Shown: positions 55,611-64,000, numbered from the stretch's first letter. The stretch: 64,000 nucleotides of DNA from an uncultured Bacillota bacterium (GCA_945956935.1 CAMFJD010000002.1:62001-126000); one strand, 5' to 3'. Notes: a model not told the origin generated them from the letters alone. A program made the numbers and translations.

Positions 55611-56711
55611 ATGGATGATTTACGTTGTATCGGCTGTGGTGCAGTTATTCAAAGTGAAGACCAGACTTTAGCCGGTTTTGTACCAGCAAAAGTATTAGCA
55701 AGTTCAAAAGATGAAGCAGTCATTTGCCGACGGTGTTTTCGTATTAAACACTATAACGAATTAAATGATGTTGAATTAAATGATGATGATTTCTTACGTT
55801 TATTACACGGTATCGGTGATCGTGACGCATTAGTAGTTATGGTTGTAGATATTTTTGATTTCAACGGAAGTTGGATTAATGGTATTAATCGATTTGTAAA
55901 TGGGAATCCCGTGCTATTAGTTGGAAATAAAGTTGATGTGTTACCACATTCGTTAAAACAAAGCAAATTAAAACATTGGATGCAAAAGGAAGCACGTGCT
56001 ATGGGGCTTGTACCAGTTGATGTCGCTTTAATGAGCGCAAGTAAAGGTAATGGTATTGATGAAGTGACAGATTTAATTCATGAATATCGTGAAGGTCGAA
56101 ATGTCTATGTGATTGGTTGTACGAATGTAGGAAAATCGACGTTTATCAATGCTTTATTAAAACGTTTTGCGAATGAAACAAAAGATATTGTTACTGTTTC
56201 AAATTATCCAGGAACAACATTAGATATTATTGAAATTCCGTTTGATGAAACGTCGGCAATTATTGACACACCAGGTGTAATTAATCGCGATCAAATGGCT
56301 CATCATGTCGATCGTGATGCATTAATGCTGATTAGTCCCAAAAAAGAGATTAAAGCAAAGACATATCAGTTACATCAAGAACAGACGCTTTTCTTAGGTG
56401 GTCTTGCTCGTGTTGATTATCGCGTTGGCGGTAAGAATAACTTTACTGTATATATGGCAAATGATGTCAATATTCATCGTACAAAACTTTCACGTGCAGA
56501 TGAATTATTTGAACAACATGCAGGAGAACTATTACAACCTGTAGCAAAAAGTCGCTTAATGCGTCATGAATTTCATTTGCGTGCAAATGAAAAAGTAGAT
56601 TTAGTCATTTCAGGGCTTGGTTGGGTTACAGTATTACCGATGACAAAAATTACTGTAGCATTACATGCACCGATAGGTGTTGCAGTATTTGTACGTGAGG
56701 CATTGATCTAA
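55611..56711 (+). CDS. yqeH: Circularly permuted GTPase YqeH
   Basis: The 366-residue GTPase takes part in 30S ribosome assembly. A treble-clef zinc finger (CIGCG and CRRCFRIKHYNE) comes first, then permuted GTPase motifs in the order G4 LVGNKVDVL (about 102), G5 SASKG, G1 GCTNVGKSTFIN (about 170) and G3 DTPGVIN (about 218). The C-terminal domain may bind RNA. Its stop overlaps the aroE start by one base. Confidence 0.95.
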   Translation: MDDLRCIGCGAVIQSEDQTLAGFVPAKVLASSKDEAVICRRCFRIKHYNELNDVELNDDDFLRLLHGIGDRDALVVMVVDIFDFNGSWINGINRFVNGNPVLLVGNKVDVLPHSLKQSKLKHWMQKEARAMGLVPVDVALMSASKGNGIDEVTDLIHEYREGRNVYVIGCTNVGKSTFINALLKRFANETKDIVTVSNYPGTTLDIIEIPFDETSAIIDTPGVINRDQMAHHVDRDALMLISPKKEIKAKTYQLHQEQTLFLGGLARVDYRVGGKNNFTVYMANDVNIHRTKLSRADELFEQHAGELLQPVAKSRLMRHEFHLRANEKVDLVISGLGWVTVLPMTKITVALHAPIGVAVFVREALI

Positions 56712-57478
56712 TGAAGCAATTTGCTTTATTTGGGTATCAAATTCAATATTCACTTTCGCCAATAATTCATAAAAAAATTATGGAATATCTAGGTGTAGAA
56801 GGGACGTATGAAATTGTTGATCAAAAACAATTCATGCGTATCGATTGCCAACAATTTTCTGGTTGTAATGTTACAATTCCCCATAAAGCAAAGGGGATTG
56901 AATTAGCTACAGAATTAGATGAACACGTCCAGGTCATTCAGGCAGCGAATACACTCGTCTGTAAAGGGGAACAGATTGTTGCTTATAATACGGATTGGCT
57001 AGGGTTTTTACGTTCAATTAATCAAAGTGACTGGCGCAACAAACGGATTTTAATTATAGGAGCTGGTGGTGCTGCTCGGGCAGTTTACTATGGACTGCAA
57101 CAATTACAGACAAAAATTACTGTAGCGAATCGTACACTTGATAATTGTCACTTTGTCGGAACTGCTGATCGAGTGATTAGTTTACTACAGGCAGAAATAG
57201 AAGTTGCGGCATATGATTATGTTGTTCAGGCGACGAATCAAGATTTTGATTGGCTAAAACAGGCACAGTATTATTATGATTTACGGTATACAGTAGATAC
57301 ATGTGATCAAAATGGATTGGCAATGCTTATCCATCAAGCTATTTTAGCACAAGAATATTTTTGGGATTGCGAAATTGCTGAATATCAGCAATTAGCAATC
57401 CAAATTCAAGAGGAGATAAAAAATGAACTTAACAGGAAAACAAAATCGTTTTTTACGTGCGAAGGCACAAACAATTAA
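56711..57478 (+). CDS. aroE: Shikimate dehydrogenase
   Basis: The 255-residue enzyme reduces 3-dehydroshikimate with NADPH. It has FGYQIQYSLSPIIHKKIM at the start, NVTIPHKAKG with catalytic Lys near 60, NTDWLGFLRS with catalytic Asp near 95, and GAGGAARAVYYGLQ near 117. It is slightly shorter than usual, with a degenerate NADP-specificity loop (TVANRTLDN). Its last 56 bases overlap yhbY. It sits in the yqeH-aroE-yhbY order. Confidence 0.93.
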   Translation: MKQFALFGYQIQYSLSPIIHKKIMEYLGVEGTYEIVDQKQFMRIDCQQFSGCNVTIPHKAKGIELATELDEHVQVIQAANTLVCKGEQIVAYNTDWLGFLRSINQSDWRNKRILIIGAGGAARAVYYGLQQLQTKITVANRTLDNCHFVGTADRVISLLQAEIEVAAYDYVVQATNQDFDWLKQAQYYYDLRYTVDTCDQNGLAMLIHQAILAQEYFWDCEIAEYQQLAIQIQEEIKNELNRKTKSFFTCEGTNN

Positions 57479-57722
57479 ACCAATATTCCAAATTGGAAAA
57501 GATGGAATTACTCCAAATATGGTACATACTATCGGTGATGCTCTAGAAGCACACGAATTAATTAAAGTAAGTATTTTACAGAATTTCAGCGGAACAAAGC
57601 AAGAAGCGGCGCAAGAGTTAGCTGAGCAAACACATGCTGCACTCGTTCAACTAATTGGAAAAACAATCGTTCTATACCGTCCATCAGCGACAAAACCAAC
57701 GATCCAACTGCCAAAAAAATAA
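57423..57722 (+). CDS. yhbY: CRM-domain ribosome assembly RNA-binding protein YhbY
   Basis: The 99-residue protein has a CRS1-YhbY domain: LTGKQNRFLRAKAQTIKPIFQIGKDG with the GxxG-like QIGKDGI loop, and ELIKVSILQNFSGTKQEAAQ. It binds rRNA and helps 50S assembly; B. subtilis YqeI is the match. Its start lies 56 bases inside aroE, with GAGGAG upstream. A terminator follows. Confidence 0.94.
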   Translation: MNLTGKQNRFLRAKAQTIKPIFQIGKDGITPNMVHTIGDALEAHELIKVSILQNFSGTKQEAAQELAEQTHAALVQLIGKTIVLYRPSATKPTIQLPKK

Positions 57723-57731
57723 ACTGAACTG

Positions 57732-57771
57732 ACGCTTGTTTTACCTTATATGGTTGAAACAAGCTTTTTTC
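57732..57771 (+). terminator. Terminator after yhbY
   Basis: GCTTGTTT (57734-57741) pairs with AAACAAGC (57757-57764), followed by T6. Confidence 0.8.
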
Positions 57772-57878
57772 ACAATTTTTACTTGCTAGCGAACTACATT
57801 TGAACATAATCTAGAGTTTTTTCTGGTAAGGGAATTGTTAGATCGACTCAGTATATATGATAGAAAGGAGCAACAGAA

Positions 57879-59003
57879 ATGAAGAGTATTATTTCGAAAG
57901 CACCGATGAAAATAGGAATATTAGGTGGAACTTTTGATCCGATTCATACAACGCATGTGTCTATGGCAAAACATGCGAAACAACAATTAAATCTTGATCA
58001 AGTCTGGTTTATTCCAGTAAATGTGCCACCACATAAATATCGTGAGCAGTTAACGAGTAGTGAACACCGTTTGGCAATGTTGAGACTCGCATTGGCAGAT
58101 GAACCAACATTTTTGATTCAAGATTTAGAATTACAGCGTAAAACCGTTTCTTACACATATGAAACGATTCAACAATTACGTGACCAATATCCGAATACAG
58201 AATTTTATTTTTTAATTGGTGCTGATAACGTTGAGGGCCTTAGTCGTTGGAAAGAACTAGAATATTTGTTATCTGAAGTACATTTTGTTGCTTTTAAGCG
58301 AACTGGTCACACGATTGAGAGTAAGTATCCTATTATATTACTGGATTGGGAAGAACAAGTGATGAGTTCAACTGCTGCACGTCAACTAGGTGGGTATCAG
58401 TACCTTGATGAACGTGTTGTACGTTACATGCTTGAGCATCGATTATATGGATTAACAGCTATTCATATGCTTGTGGCAAAAAATATGCCATATAAACGTT
58501 TCATACATACAATGGGTGTTGTTGAGACTGCAATTACTTTAGCAAGGCAACATGGTCTAAATGAACTACAATGCCATGCTGCTGCCTTACTACATGATTA
58601 TGCAAAAGCGATGCCCAAATACCAGTTACAAGTAATGATGGAACAGTATTTTCCCAATGAACCATTTATTCCTCAAGTGGCACATGCATTTGTAGGTTCG
58701 CATATAATTCAGACTGAATTGCTGGTGACTGATACAGTGGTGATCGATGCTGTGAAATACCATACGACAGGTCATCCAAATATGGATGAGATAGCTATGT
58801 GTATTTTTGTCGCTGATTATATTGAACCAAATCGGAACTTTGCTGGTGTAGAACAAGCAAGAGAACTCGCCAAAACTGACATTAAATTAGCAGCGTATTA
58901 TGCAGTTGTAAAGACTAATAACCATTTGCGAAATCAAGGATTAACTATTCATCATGATTCGCAAGCACTTGAAGAAATGCTAGAAAAAGCTATAAGAAAA
59001 TAG
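57879..59003 (+). CDS. nadD: NadD-YqeK fusion: nicotinate-mononucleotide adenylyltransferase and HD hydrolase
   Basis: The 374-residue protein joins two enzymes usually made separately. Residues 1 to about 195 are NadD, with GILGGTFDPIHTTH near 12, NVPPHK near 49, YFLIGADNVEGLSRW near 110 and SSTAAR near 168; it adenylates nicotinate mononucleotide. Residues about 200-374 are YqeK, an HD-domain Ap4A hydrolase, with FIHTMGVVETA, AALLHDYAKAMP and AVKYHTTGHPNM. The frame is continuous with no RBS between the halves. Mycoplasmas have the same fusion. AAAGGAG is the RBS. Confidence 0.92.
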   Translation: MKSIISKAPMKIGILGGTFDPIHTTHVSMAKHAKQQLNLDQVWFIPVNVPPHKYREQLTSSEHRLAMLRLALADEPTFLIQDLELQRKTVSYTYETIQQLRDQYPNTEFYFLIGADNVEGLSRWKELEYLLSEVHFVAFKRTGHTIESKYPIILLDWEEQVMSSTAARQLGGYQYLDERVVRYMLEHRLYGLTAIHMLVAKNMPYKRFIHTMGVVETAITLARQHGLNELQCHAAALLHDYAKAMPKYQLQVMMEQYFPNEPFIPQVAHAFVGSHIIQTELLVTDTVVIDAVKYHTTGHPNMDEIAMCIFVADYIEPNRNFAGVEQARELAKTDIKLAAYYAVVKTNNHLRNQGLTIHHDSQALEEMLEKAIRK

Positions 59004-59016
59004 AGGAGGAGAATAC

Positions 59017-59757
59017 ATGATTAGTTATGGACAATTTGCAACTTTTTATGATGAATTAATGAGTGATGTTCCTTATGATAAATGGGTAGCATTTATTCTA
59101 TCTCAATTGCAAAAAAATAACACATCACAAGGAACGTATGTAGATCTTGGTTGTGGGACAGGAAGTGCGACGATTTCGTTAGCACAACATTTTGAGCAAA
59201 CAGTAGGCGTGGATCTATCTATCGAAATGTTAACGATTGCACAAGAAAAAGCTACTATGTCAAATCAGCACATTCAATGGATTGAATCTGATATGGTTGA
59301 AATGACTTTTGCTGAAAAAAGTGTAGATTGCATTTCGATTTTATGTGATTCGCTGAATTATGTTACAGATATCGTAGATGTTAAAACAACGATACAAAAC
59401 TGTTATAGTGCATTAAAACCAGGAGGACTCCTTGTATTTGATGTACATACAATTGAAAAGATCATGACGCTATTCAGCGATTTTAGTGAAAATTATTTTG
59501 GCGAAAATTTTTGCTATATATGGAATAGTTTTGTACTTGCGGAAGGTGAAGTGGAGCATGAACTAACATTTTTTGTTGAAAATGAAATAGGTTTGTATCA
59601 ACGTTTTGATGAATTACATCACCAAAAAACATTTTCAAAAGATATATATCAAATGCTTTTAGAGGAGATAGGCTTTGAAAAAATAGACATAATAGACAAT
59701 TCAACCATTTCAGGAGATGAAAACAACATGAGATGCTTTTATTTATGTTGGAAATAG
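59017..59757 (+). CDS. YqeM-like SAM-dependent methyltransferase
   Basis: The 246-residue methyltransferase has SAM motif I TYVDLGCGTGSATISLA near residue 41, VGVDLSIEMLTIA, and CDSLNYVTD near 110. The start ISYGQFATFYDELM is typical of YqeM, which follows the nadD-yqeK-rsfS genes in Bacillota. Substrate unknown. Here it comes straight after nadD-yqeK, without rsfS. AGAGGAGG is the RBS. Confidence 0.88.
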   Translation: MISYGQFATFYDELMSDVPYDKWVAFILSQLQKNNTSQGTYVDLGCGTGSATISLAQHFEQTVGVDLSIEMLTIAQEKATMSNQHIQWIESDMVEMTFAEKSVDCISILCDSLNYVTDIVDVKTTIQNCYSALKPGGLLVFDVHTIEKIMTLFSDFSENYFGENFCYIWNSFVLAEGEVEHELTFFVENEIGLYQRFDELHHQKTFSKDIYQMLLEEIGFEKIDIIDNSTISGDENNMRCFYLCWK

Positions 59758-59797
59758 ATTGAAGAAAGAAAAGAAATAAAAAATATAACGTTTTCAA

Positions 59798-59826
59798 TTG
59801 CAAAATGATTTGAAAATAGCTAGAAT
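59798..59826 (+). promoter_or_regulatory. Promoter of the PTS permease gene
   Basis: TTGCAA (59798-59803), 17 bases, TAGAAT (59821-59826). A weak half cre-like CGTTTTCA lies at 59789-59796 just upstream. Confidence 0.65.
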
Positions 59827-59867
59827 AAGAAGTGCATTTGAAACAAAAAGTGGAAGGAGTTTTTACA

Positions 59868-61496
59868 ATGCAAAAAGAAAATTCAATCTTTGGAGTATTG
59901 CAACGTGTTGGACGTTCGTTCATGTTACCGATTGCAATCTTACCAGTAGCTGGTCTCTTTTTAGGGATTGGTGGTTCGTTCACGAACACAACGTTAATTG
60001 AAGCGTACGGGTGGACGTCAGTATTAGGACCTGGAACAGGTTTAAATACATTTTTAACAATTGTAAGTTCAGCAGGGGATGTAATCTTCGGTAACTTACC
60101 ATTGATATTCGCAATTGCAATCGCATTAGGAATGGCAAAAGCAGAAAAAGCAACGGCAGCTTTATCTGGGGCAATTGCTTTCTTAGTAATGCAAGCAACG
60201 ATTTCAGCAACTTTATTAACAACTGGACAAATTTCTGTTGTTGATGGTGCAATTGTAACTGATTTAGCGGCTGGGGCAACTAAAATGGTTCTTGGATTAC
60301 CATCATTAGAGTTAGGTGTATTTGGTGGTATGATCATCGGGATCATGGTTTCAGTATTACACAACAAATTCTATAAAATTGAATTGCCATCGGCATTGTC
60401 ATTCTTTGGTGGAACGCGTTTCATTCCAATTATTTCAGCAATTTTTGCTGTAGGTGTTGGTTTAATTATGACATTTGTATGGCCATTTATTTTCAGTGGA
60501 ATTACAGCAATTGGAAACTTCGTAGAAGTATCAGGATACCTTGGAACATTTGTATACGGGTACATTGAACGTGCTTTAATCCCATTTGGATTACACCATG
60601 TATTCTACTTACCATTCTGGCAAACAGCTGTAGGTGGATCAATGGAAGTTGCAGGAACAGTTGTATACGGAGCACAAAATATTTTCTTTGCTCAGTTAGC
60701 TGATCCAACAACAACTCAATTCTCATCTGAAGCAACACGCTTTATGGCTGGTAAATTCCCATTCATGATGTTTGGTCTTCCAGCAGCAGCGTATGCTATG
60801 TATGTAACTGCTCGTCCTGAAAATAAAGAAGATGTAAAAGGATTATTATTCTCAGCAGCGTTGACGTCATTCTTAACAGGGATTACAGAACCACTTGAGT
60901 TTACGTTCTTATTCTTAGCACCAGCACTTTACTACGGAGTTCACTCAGTATTAGCCGGACTATCATTCATGTTAATGCACATATTAAATGTTGGTGTTGG
61001 TATGACATTCTCTGGAGGATTACTTGACTTCGTATTATATGGAGTGCTTCCAGGTGCTGAAGCAACAAGTTACTACTGGATCGTAGTTGTTGGTGCTGTT
61101 TATGCAGTATTATACTTCTTCTTATTCCGTTTCTTCATCTTGAAGTTTGATTTAAAAACTCCTGGTCGCGAAGAAGCCGGAGAAGAAGCAAAATTATACA
61201 CTCGTGCAGATATGAATGCTGCTAAAGGTGAAGCTAAATCAACAGCTGGATCAGGTGATGAGTTATCAGCAACAATTGTAGCTGGTCTTGGTGGAAAAGA
61301 AAATATTTCTGACCTTGATAGCTGTGCAACACGTTTGCGTGTAACAGTAAAAGATGCTACAAAAGTTGATGATAAAATGTTAAAAGGTACTGGAGCTGCA
61401 GGACTTGTAAAAAGCGGAAACGGTGTACAAGTAATCTACGGACCACGTGTATCAGTTATCAAGTCAAATATTGAAGAATATCTAGGAATGGAATAA
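59868..61496 (+). CDS. PTS EIICB permease, glucose/N-acetylglucosamine type
   Basis: The 542-residue permease imports and phosphorylates a hexose. The EIIC domain fills residues 1-430, with about ten hydrophobic segments and the GITEPLEFTFLFLAP signature near 345 holding the sugar-binding Glu. After a linker the EIIB domain carries DLDSCATRLRVTV near 485, whose Cys takes the phosphate. No EIIA domain is fused or adjacent, so EIIA must come from elsewhere. Codon choice (many GCA, TTC, CGT) suggests high expression. ATG 59868 follows GGAAGGAG. Confidence 0.92.
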   Translation: MQKENSIFGVLQRVGRSFMLPIAILPVAGLFLGIGGSFTNTTLIEAYGWTSVLGPGTGLNTFLTIVSSAGDVIFGNLPLIFAIAIALGMAKAEKATAALSGAIAFLVMQATISATLLTTGQISVVDGAIVTDLAAGATKMVLGLPSLELGVFGGMIIGIMVSVLHNKFYKIELPSALSFFGGTRFIPIISAIFAVGVGLIMTFVWPFIFSGITAIGNFVEVSGYLGTFVYGYIERALIPFGLHHVFYLPFWQTAVGGSMEVAGTVVYGAQNIFFAQLADPTTTQFSSEATRFMAGKFPFMMFGLPAAAYAMYVTARPENKEDVKGLLFSAALTSFLTGITEPLEFTFLFLAPALYYGVHSVLAGLSFMLMHILNVGVGMTFSGGLLDFVLYGVLPGAEATSYYWIVVVGAVYAVLYFFLFRFFILKFDLKTPGREEAGEEAKLYTRADMNAAKGEAKSTAGSGDELSATIVAGLGGKENISDLDSCATRLRVTVKDATKVDDKMLKGTGAAGLVKSGNGVQVIYGPRVSVIKSNIEEYLGME

Positions 61497-61503
61497 TTCT
61501 TCA

Positions 61504-61531
61504 AGCCCTCACGTTTGTGGGGGTTTTTTTA
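61504..61531 (+). terminator. Terminator after the PTS gene
   Basis: CCCTCAC (61506-61512) pairs with GTGGGGG (61517-61523) with one wobble, followed by seven T's. Confidence 0.85.
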
Positions 61532-61635
61532 TTAAGGGGTAAAGTTGTGATAAACAACTAGTTTTTTATGTAAACCCTTGTTATAATGAAAAGTATATTT
61601 GTACATGTAACAAGTCCTAAGTGGGGGGATAATTG

Positions 61636-61839
61636 ATGAGTAAGAGAATTTTGATGACTGTTTTTGGAATAATCATTGGAAATAGTCTCATCAGTATATC
61701 TGCAATTCGATTGTTGATGACACTATGGACGATGACAAATAATTCAGAAATCCTTCTGTTTTTTATCATTTGGCTTGCTTGTATGTGTGCGGAAGGGATT
61801 TTCTGGCTGAATTGGCAGTCACTGAAAGGGGATAATTAG
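61636..61839 (+). CDS. Small two-helix membrane protein, unknown
   Basis: The 67-residue protein has two hydrophobic helices (ILMTVFGIIIGNSLISISAI and ILLFFIIWLACMCAEGIFWL) and almost no loops. GTGGGGGG precedes the ATG. It ends one base before the pepP start codon, so the two are probably one transcript. I do not recognise a family. Confidence 0.6.
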   Translation: MSKRILMTVFGIIIGNSLISISAIRLLMTLWTMTNNSEILLFFIIWLACMCAEGIFWLNWQSLKGDN

Positions 61840-61840
61840 T

Positions 61841-63082
61841 ATGGTACAACAACATTATGTAGGAAGAAGAGCACAATATTTTGAACAAATACAAATGGAA
61901 AGCGTAACAATTCTTTTTGCTGGGGAAGCACCGTATAAGAGTGCCGATGAACAATACAAGTTCACACCAAATCGGAATTTTTATTATTTAACAGGAATTG
62001 ACGCACCGAAACTTATTTTTATGGGAATAAAAACGGATTCAAAAATAGAGGAATATATTTTTATTGAGCGTGAAAATCCACAACTTGCTCGTTGGATTGG
62101 AGCAACAGTGACGGCAGAAGAAGTCACTCAAAAAAGTGGCATCCAAACAACGTACTATCTCGATGAATTTACAAGTGTTTTAAGTCGAGTATTCGATCGT
62201 CGCAAATTTAAAATTTGTTATCTCGATCTTGAGAGACAGCAATGGGGTGGAAGTGAGAGTGTTGCGTTAGTATTTGCTCAACAATTACAAAAACAATATC
62301 CTGCTGTCAAGATTGAAAATGCCTGGGAAATGATTGCGAAACTTCGAATGGTAAAATCAGATGCAGAAATCGATGAAATTCGTAAGGCGATTTCAGTGAC
62401 TAAGCAAGGTATTGAGGTAATGGTACGGGCATTATTACCTGGTAAAACCGAAAACGAGATTGAGGCATACTTTGATTTTACATTAAAGCAAGCAGGTGTG
62501 AGTGATTTTGCGTTTCCAACTATTTGTGCAACTGGTAAAAATGCTACGATTTTACATTATAATAAAAATAATGATCAACTAGGAAGAGAAGATTTGATTT
62601 TATTTGACCTTGGTGCACAAGTGAATTATTATAATGCAGATATTTCACGGACATTTCCGGTAAATGGTAAATTTACAAAACGACAACAAATGATTTATGA
62701 AATTGTTTTATCAGCTATGAAGGCAGTAGAACAAGCAACGAAACCAGGAGTAACCTTACAAGCATTGAATGATGTTGCAATTGAGGTGCTTGCAAATGGT
62801 TGTTTGAATATTGGATTGATAGATAATATAGAGCAAATTCATGATTATTATATTCATTCAATTGGTCACCATCTTGGACTAGACACACATGATGTTGCTT
62901 TGCAGCATGTACCACTTGAAGCCGGGATGGTTATTACGAATGAACCAGGTCTCTATATCGAAGAGGAAGGGATTGGTATTCGCATTGAAGATGATTTGCT
63001 TGTTACCGCAAATGGTTGTGAAAATCTTTCAAAGGATATTATAAAAACAGTAACAGATATTGAGGCATTTTTTAAAAAATAA
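61841..63082 (+). CDS. pepP: Xaa-Pro aminopeptidase (M24B)
   Basis: The 413-residue enzyme removes an N-terminal residue before proline. Residues 1-150 form the AMP_N domain (FTPNRNFYYLTGIDAP). The pita-bread core has metal ligands in LFDLGAQVNYYNADISRTF (two Asp, about 258-270), IGHHLGLDTHD (His near 344), TNEPGLYIEEEG (Glu) and IRIEDDLLV (Glu). With PepV it suggests active peptide use. AAGGGG is the RBS. An IS3-like element begins about 20 bases after its stop. Confidence 0.93.
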   Translation: MVQQHYVGRRAQYFEQIQMESVTILFAGEAPYKSADEQYKFTPNRNFYYLTGIDAPKLIFMGIKTDSKIEEYIFIERENPQLARWIGATVTAEEVTQKSGIQTTYYLDEFTSVLSRVFDRRKFKICYLDLERQQWGGSESVALVFAQQLQKQYPAVKIENAWEMIAKLRMVKSDAEIDEIRKAISVTKQGIEVMVRALLPGKTENEIEAYFDFTLKQAGVSDFAFPTICATGKNATILHYNKNNDQLGREDLILFDLGAQVNYYNADISRTFPVNGKFTKRQQMIYEIVLSAMKAVEQATKPGVTLQALNDVAIEVLANGCLNIGLIDNIEQIHDYYIHSIGHHLGLDTHDVALQHVPLEAGMVITNEPGLYIEEEGIGIRIEDDLLVTANGCENLSKDIIKTVTDIEAFFKK

Positions 63083-63147
63083 GAATGTAAAAAAGCTGAG
63101 TTGCGGTGCACCCCATTATTTGGACACAAATGATGGGGTGCTTTTGT

Positions 63148-63654
63148 ATGGCAAAATTAACAAGAGAACAACGAATTGAAATGTATACACAATATAAGTT
63201 TGGAAAATCAACGAGTCAAATAGCGCTAGAATATCAAATAAATAACAGTAATGTTAAATATTTAATGAAATTACTGTATAAGCATGGAATTGATATTTTG
63301 AATAATAACTCAAAAACATACTATGATAAAGAATTGAAAAAGCAAATTATTGATGAAGTATTGATTGAAAGAAAAACACTCTATGGAACAGCGATTACAT
63401 ATGATTTAGCCAGTCCTGGCATGTTATCTAACTGGATAAAGCAGTATAAAAGGGATGGATATGTTATAGTGGAGAAAAGAAAAGGGAGACCACCTACTAT
63501 GAAAAAACCAACAAAGAAATACGAAGACATGACAGATGCAGAAAAAATTAAATATTTAGAGAACAAAAATTTATATTTAGAATTGGAAGTTGATTATTTA
63601 AAAAAGTTGGATGCCGTCATTCAGAAACGAAACCCACAATCGCCGAAAAAGTAG
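63148..63654 (+). CDS. IS3-family OrfA
   Basis: The 168-residue DNA-binding protein has an N-terminal helix-turn-helix (LTREQRIEMYTQYKFGKSTSQIA), a second HTH-like region and a leucine-rich coiled coil (YLENKNLYLELEVDYLKKLDA). It is long for OrfA and resembles IS150-group proteins. The start ATG 63148 fits the family start. The slippery A AAA AAG at 63600-63606 lies in its 3' part. Confidence 0.85.
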   Translation: MAKLTREQRIEMYTQYKFGKSTSQIALEYQINNSNVKYLMKLLYKHGIDILNNNSKTYYDKELKKQIIDEVLIERKTLYGTAITYDLASPGMLSNWIKQYKRDGYVIVEKRKGRPPTMKKPTKKYEDMTDAEKIKYLENKNLYLELEVDYLKKLDAVIQKRNPQSPKK

Positions 63655-64000
63655 CGATTGGAGCTGAATTACGGCAGAAATATCCAGTATTGATGGTGCT
63701 GAGAGTGATTCAAATAAGCAAATCAACGTTTTACTATCAACTGAAACGAACAATAAGTGAAGAAGCAAAAAAACTGAACGAAACAATCAAAGCTATTTTT
63801 GTTGAAAATAAAAGCTGTTACGGATATCGTCGGATCACGCTTGAGTTGAAAAATCGTGGCTTTCTAGTCAATCATAAACGCGTGAAACGCATCATGAGTG
63901 AACTCAAATTATATGGGAAACAACCGAAATCAAAGAAATGCTATAGTTCATACAGAGGTGATTTCAATGGAACATATAAAAATCAATTATTGAAGAAAGT
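63600..64000 (+). CDS. IS3-family OrfB transposase, partial, by -1 frameshift
   Basis: In the -1 frame relative to orfA the reading continues TIAEKVAIGAELRQKYPVL, then STFYYQL, then CYGYRRITLELKNRGFLVNH and HKRVKRIMSEL, the HTH_21 region of OrfB. The DDE catalytic residues lie past the window end. A AAA AAG at 63600-63606 in zero frame is the standard slip site producing the OrfAB fusion. Confidence 0.8.

Larger units (their letters stand above)
63102..64000 (+). mobile_element. IS3-family insertion sequence, left part
   Basis: The element opens with a terminal hairpin-forming sequence (GCACCCCATTATTTG at 63108-63122, CAAATGATGGGGTGC near 63127-63141), then orfA and an orfB in the -1 frame. 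The right end lies beyond the window. It sits just after pepP, in place of a normal terminator. Confidence 0.85.

Noticed and set aside
59783-59796. CcpA cre site before the PTS gene
   Set aside because: The right half CGTTTTCA fits, but the left half lacks TGWAA, so it is too weak to call.
59483-60367. 294-codon minus-strand frame across yqeM and the PTS gene
   Set aside because: It spans two well-supported plus-strand genes and reads as low-complexity Ala/Ile/Pro shadow sequence.

Overview
This window comes from a low-GC Bacillota (Firmicutes) chromosome. Most genes run on the + strand in tight operons with AAGGAGG-type ribosome binding sites, sigma-A-like promoters and many U-tailed terminators. 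TGA is used as a stop throughout, so this is not a Mycoplasma-type code. Gene order matches Bacillus subtilis in several blocks: ruvAB-queA-tgt-yajC; uppS-cdsA-dxr-rseP-proS-polC; alaS-ireB-ruvX-yrzB-mltG-trmR-trhP1-trhP2-udk-greA-mtnN; and yqeG-yqeH-aroE-yhbY-nadD-yqeK-yqeM. A bifunctional GshF, a NadD-YqeK fusion and a ProRS without its editing insertion argue against Bacillus itself. They suggest a lactic-acid-bacteria-like, Erysipelotrichia-like or Culicoidibacter-like lineage. I cannot fix the genus by reading alone.

Layout. 1-8.7 kb: MATE exporter overlapping gshF (glutathione synthesis), ADP-ribose pyrophosphatase, XerD-like recombinase, phosphopentomutase, then an NAD salvage pair (NAPRTase, NadE). 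8.8-13.0 kb: Holliday junction motor ruvAB, the queuosine-tRNA genes queA and tgt, and yajC. 13.1-18.3 kb: single genes (DegV, DedA, YbjQ, ArsR, PepV, a small anchored protein, a CPBP protease). 18.4-22.5 kb: a comG competence pseudopilus operon, with a preQ1-type riboswitch candidate and queT between comGF and a short ComGG-like ORF. 22.6-33.0 kb: shikimate kinase, the envelope and isoprenoid block, ProRS and PolC. 33.0-33.9 kb: a decayed locus and a 44-codon ORF behind a near-consensus promoter. 33.9-41.8 kb: metabolic genes on both strands, a DEDDh exonuclease and RecD2. 41.8-43.9 kb: an IS200/IS605 element with intact tnpA and ruined tnpB. 44.0-54.3 kb: the alaS to mtnN block. 54.4-63.1 kb: a surface protein, the yqe ribosome-assembly and NAD block, a glucose-type PTS permease and an aminopeptidase P. 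63.1 kb to the end: the left part of an IS3-family element that runs off the window.

Several genes act together. queT, its riboswitch, queA and tgt imply queuosine made from salvaged preQ1. NAPRTase, NadE and NadD cover nicotinate salvage to NAD. trmR, trhP1 and trhP2 form the tRNA wobble-uridine hydroxylation and methylation set. udk, deoB and mtnN are nucleoside salvage. No CRISPR array, rRNA, tRNA or prophage was seen. The most unusual items are the atypical preQ1-like leader and its place inside the competence locus, the ProRS without its editing domain, the NadD-YqeK fusion with rsfS missing nearby, the promoter-driven micro-ORF at 33.8 kb, and promoter-then-terminator leaders before greA and trmR.
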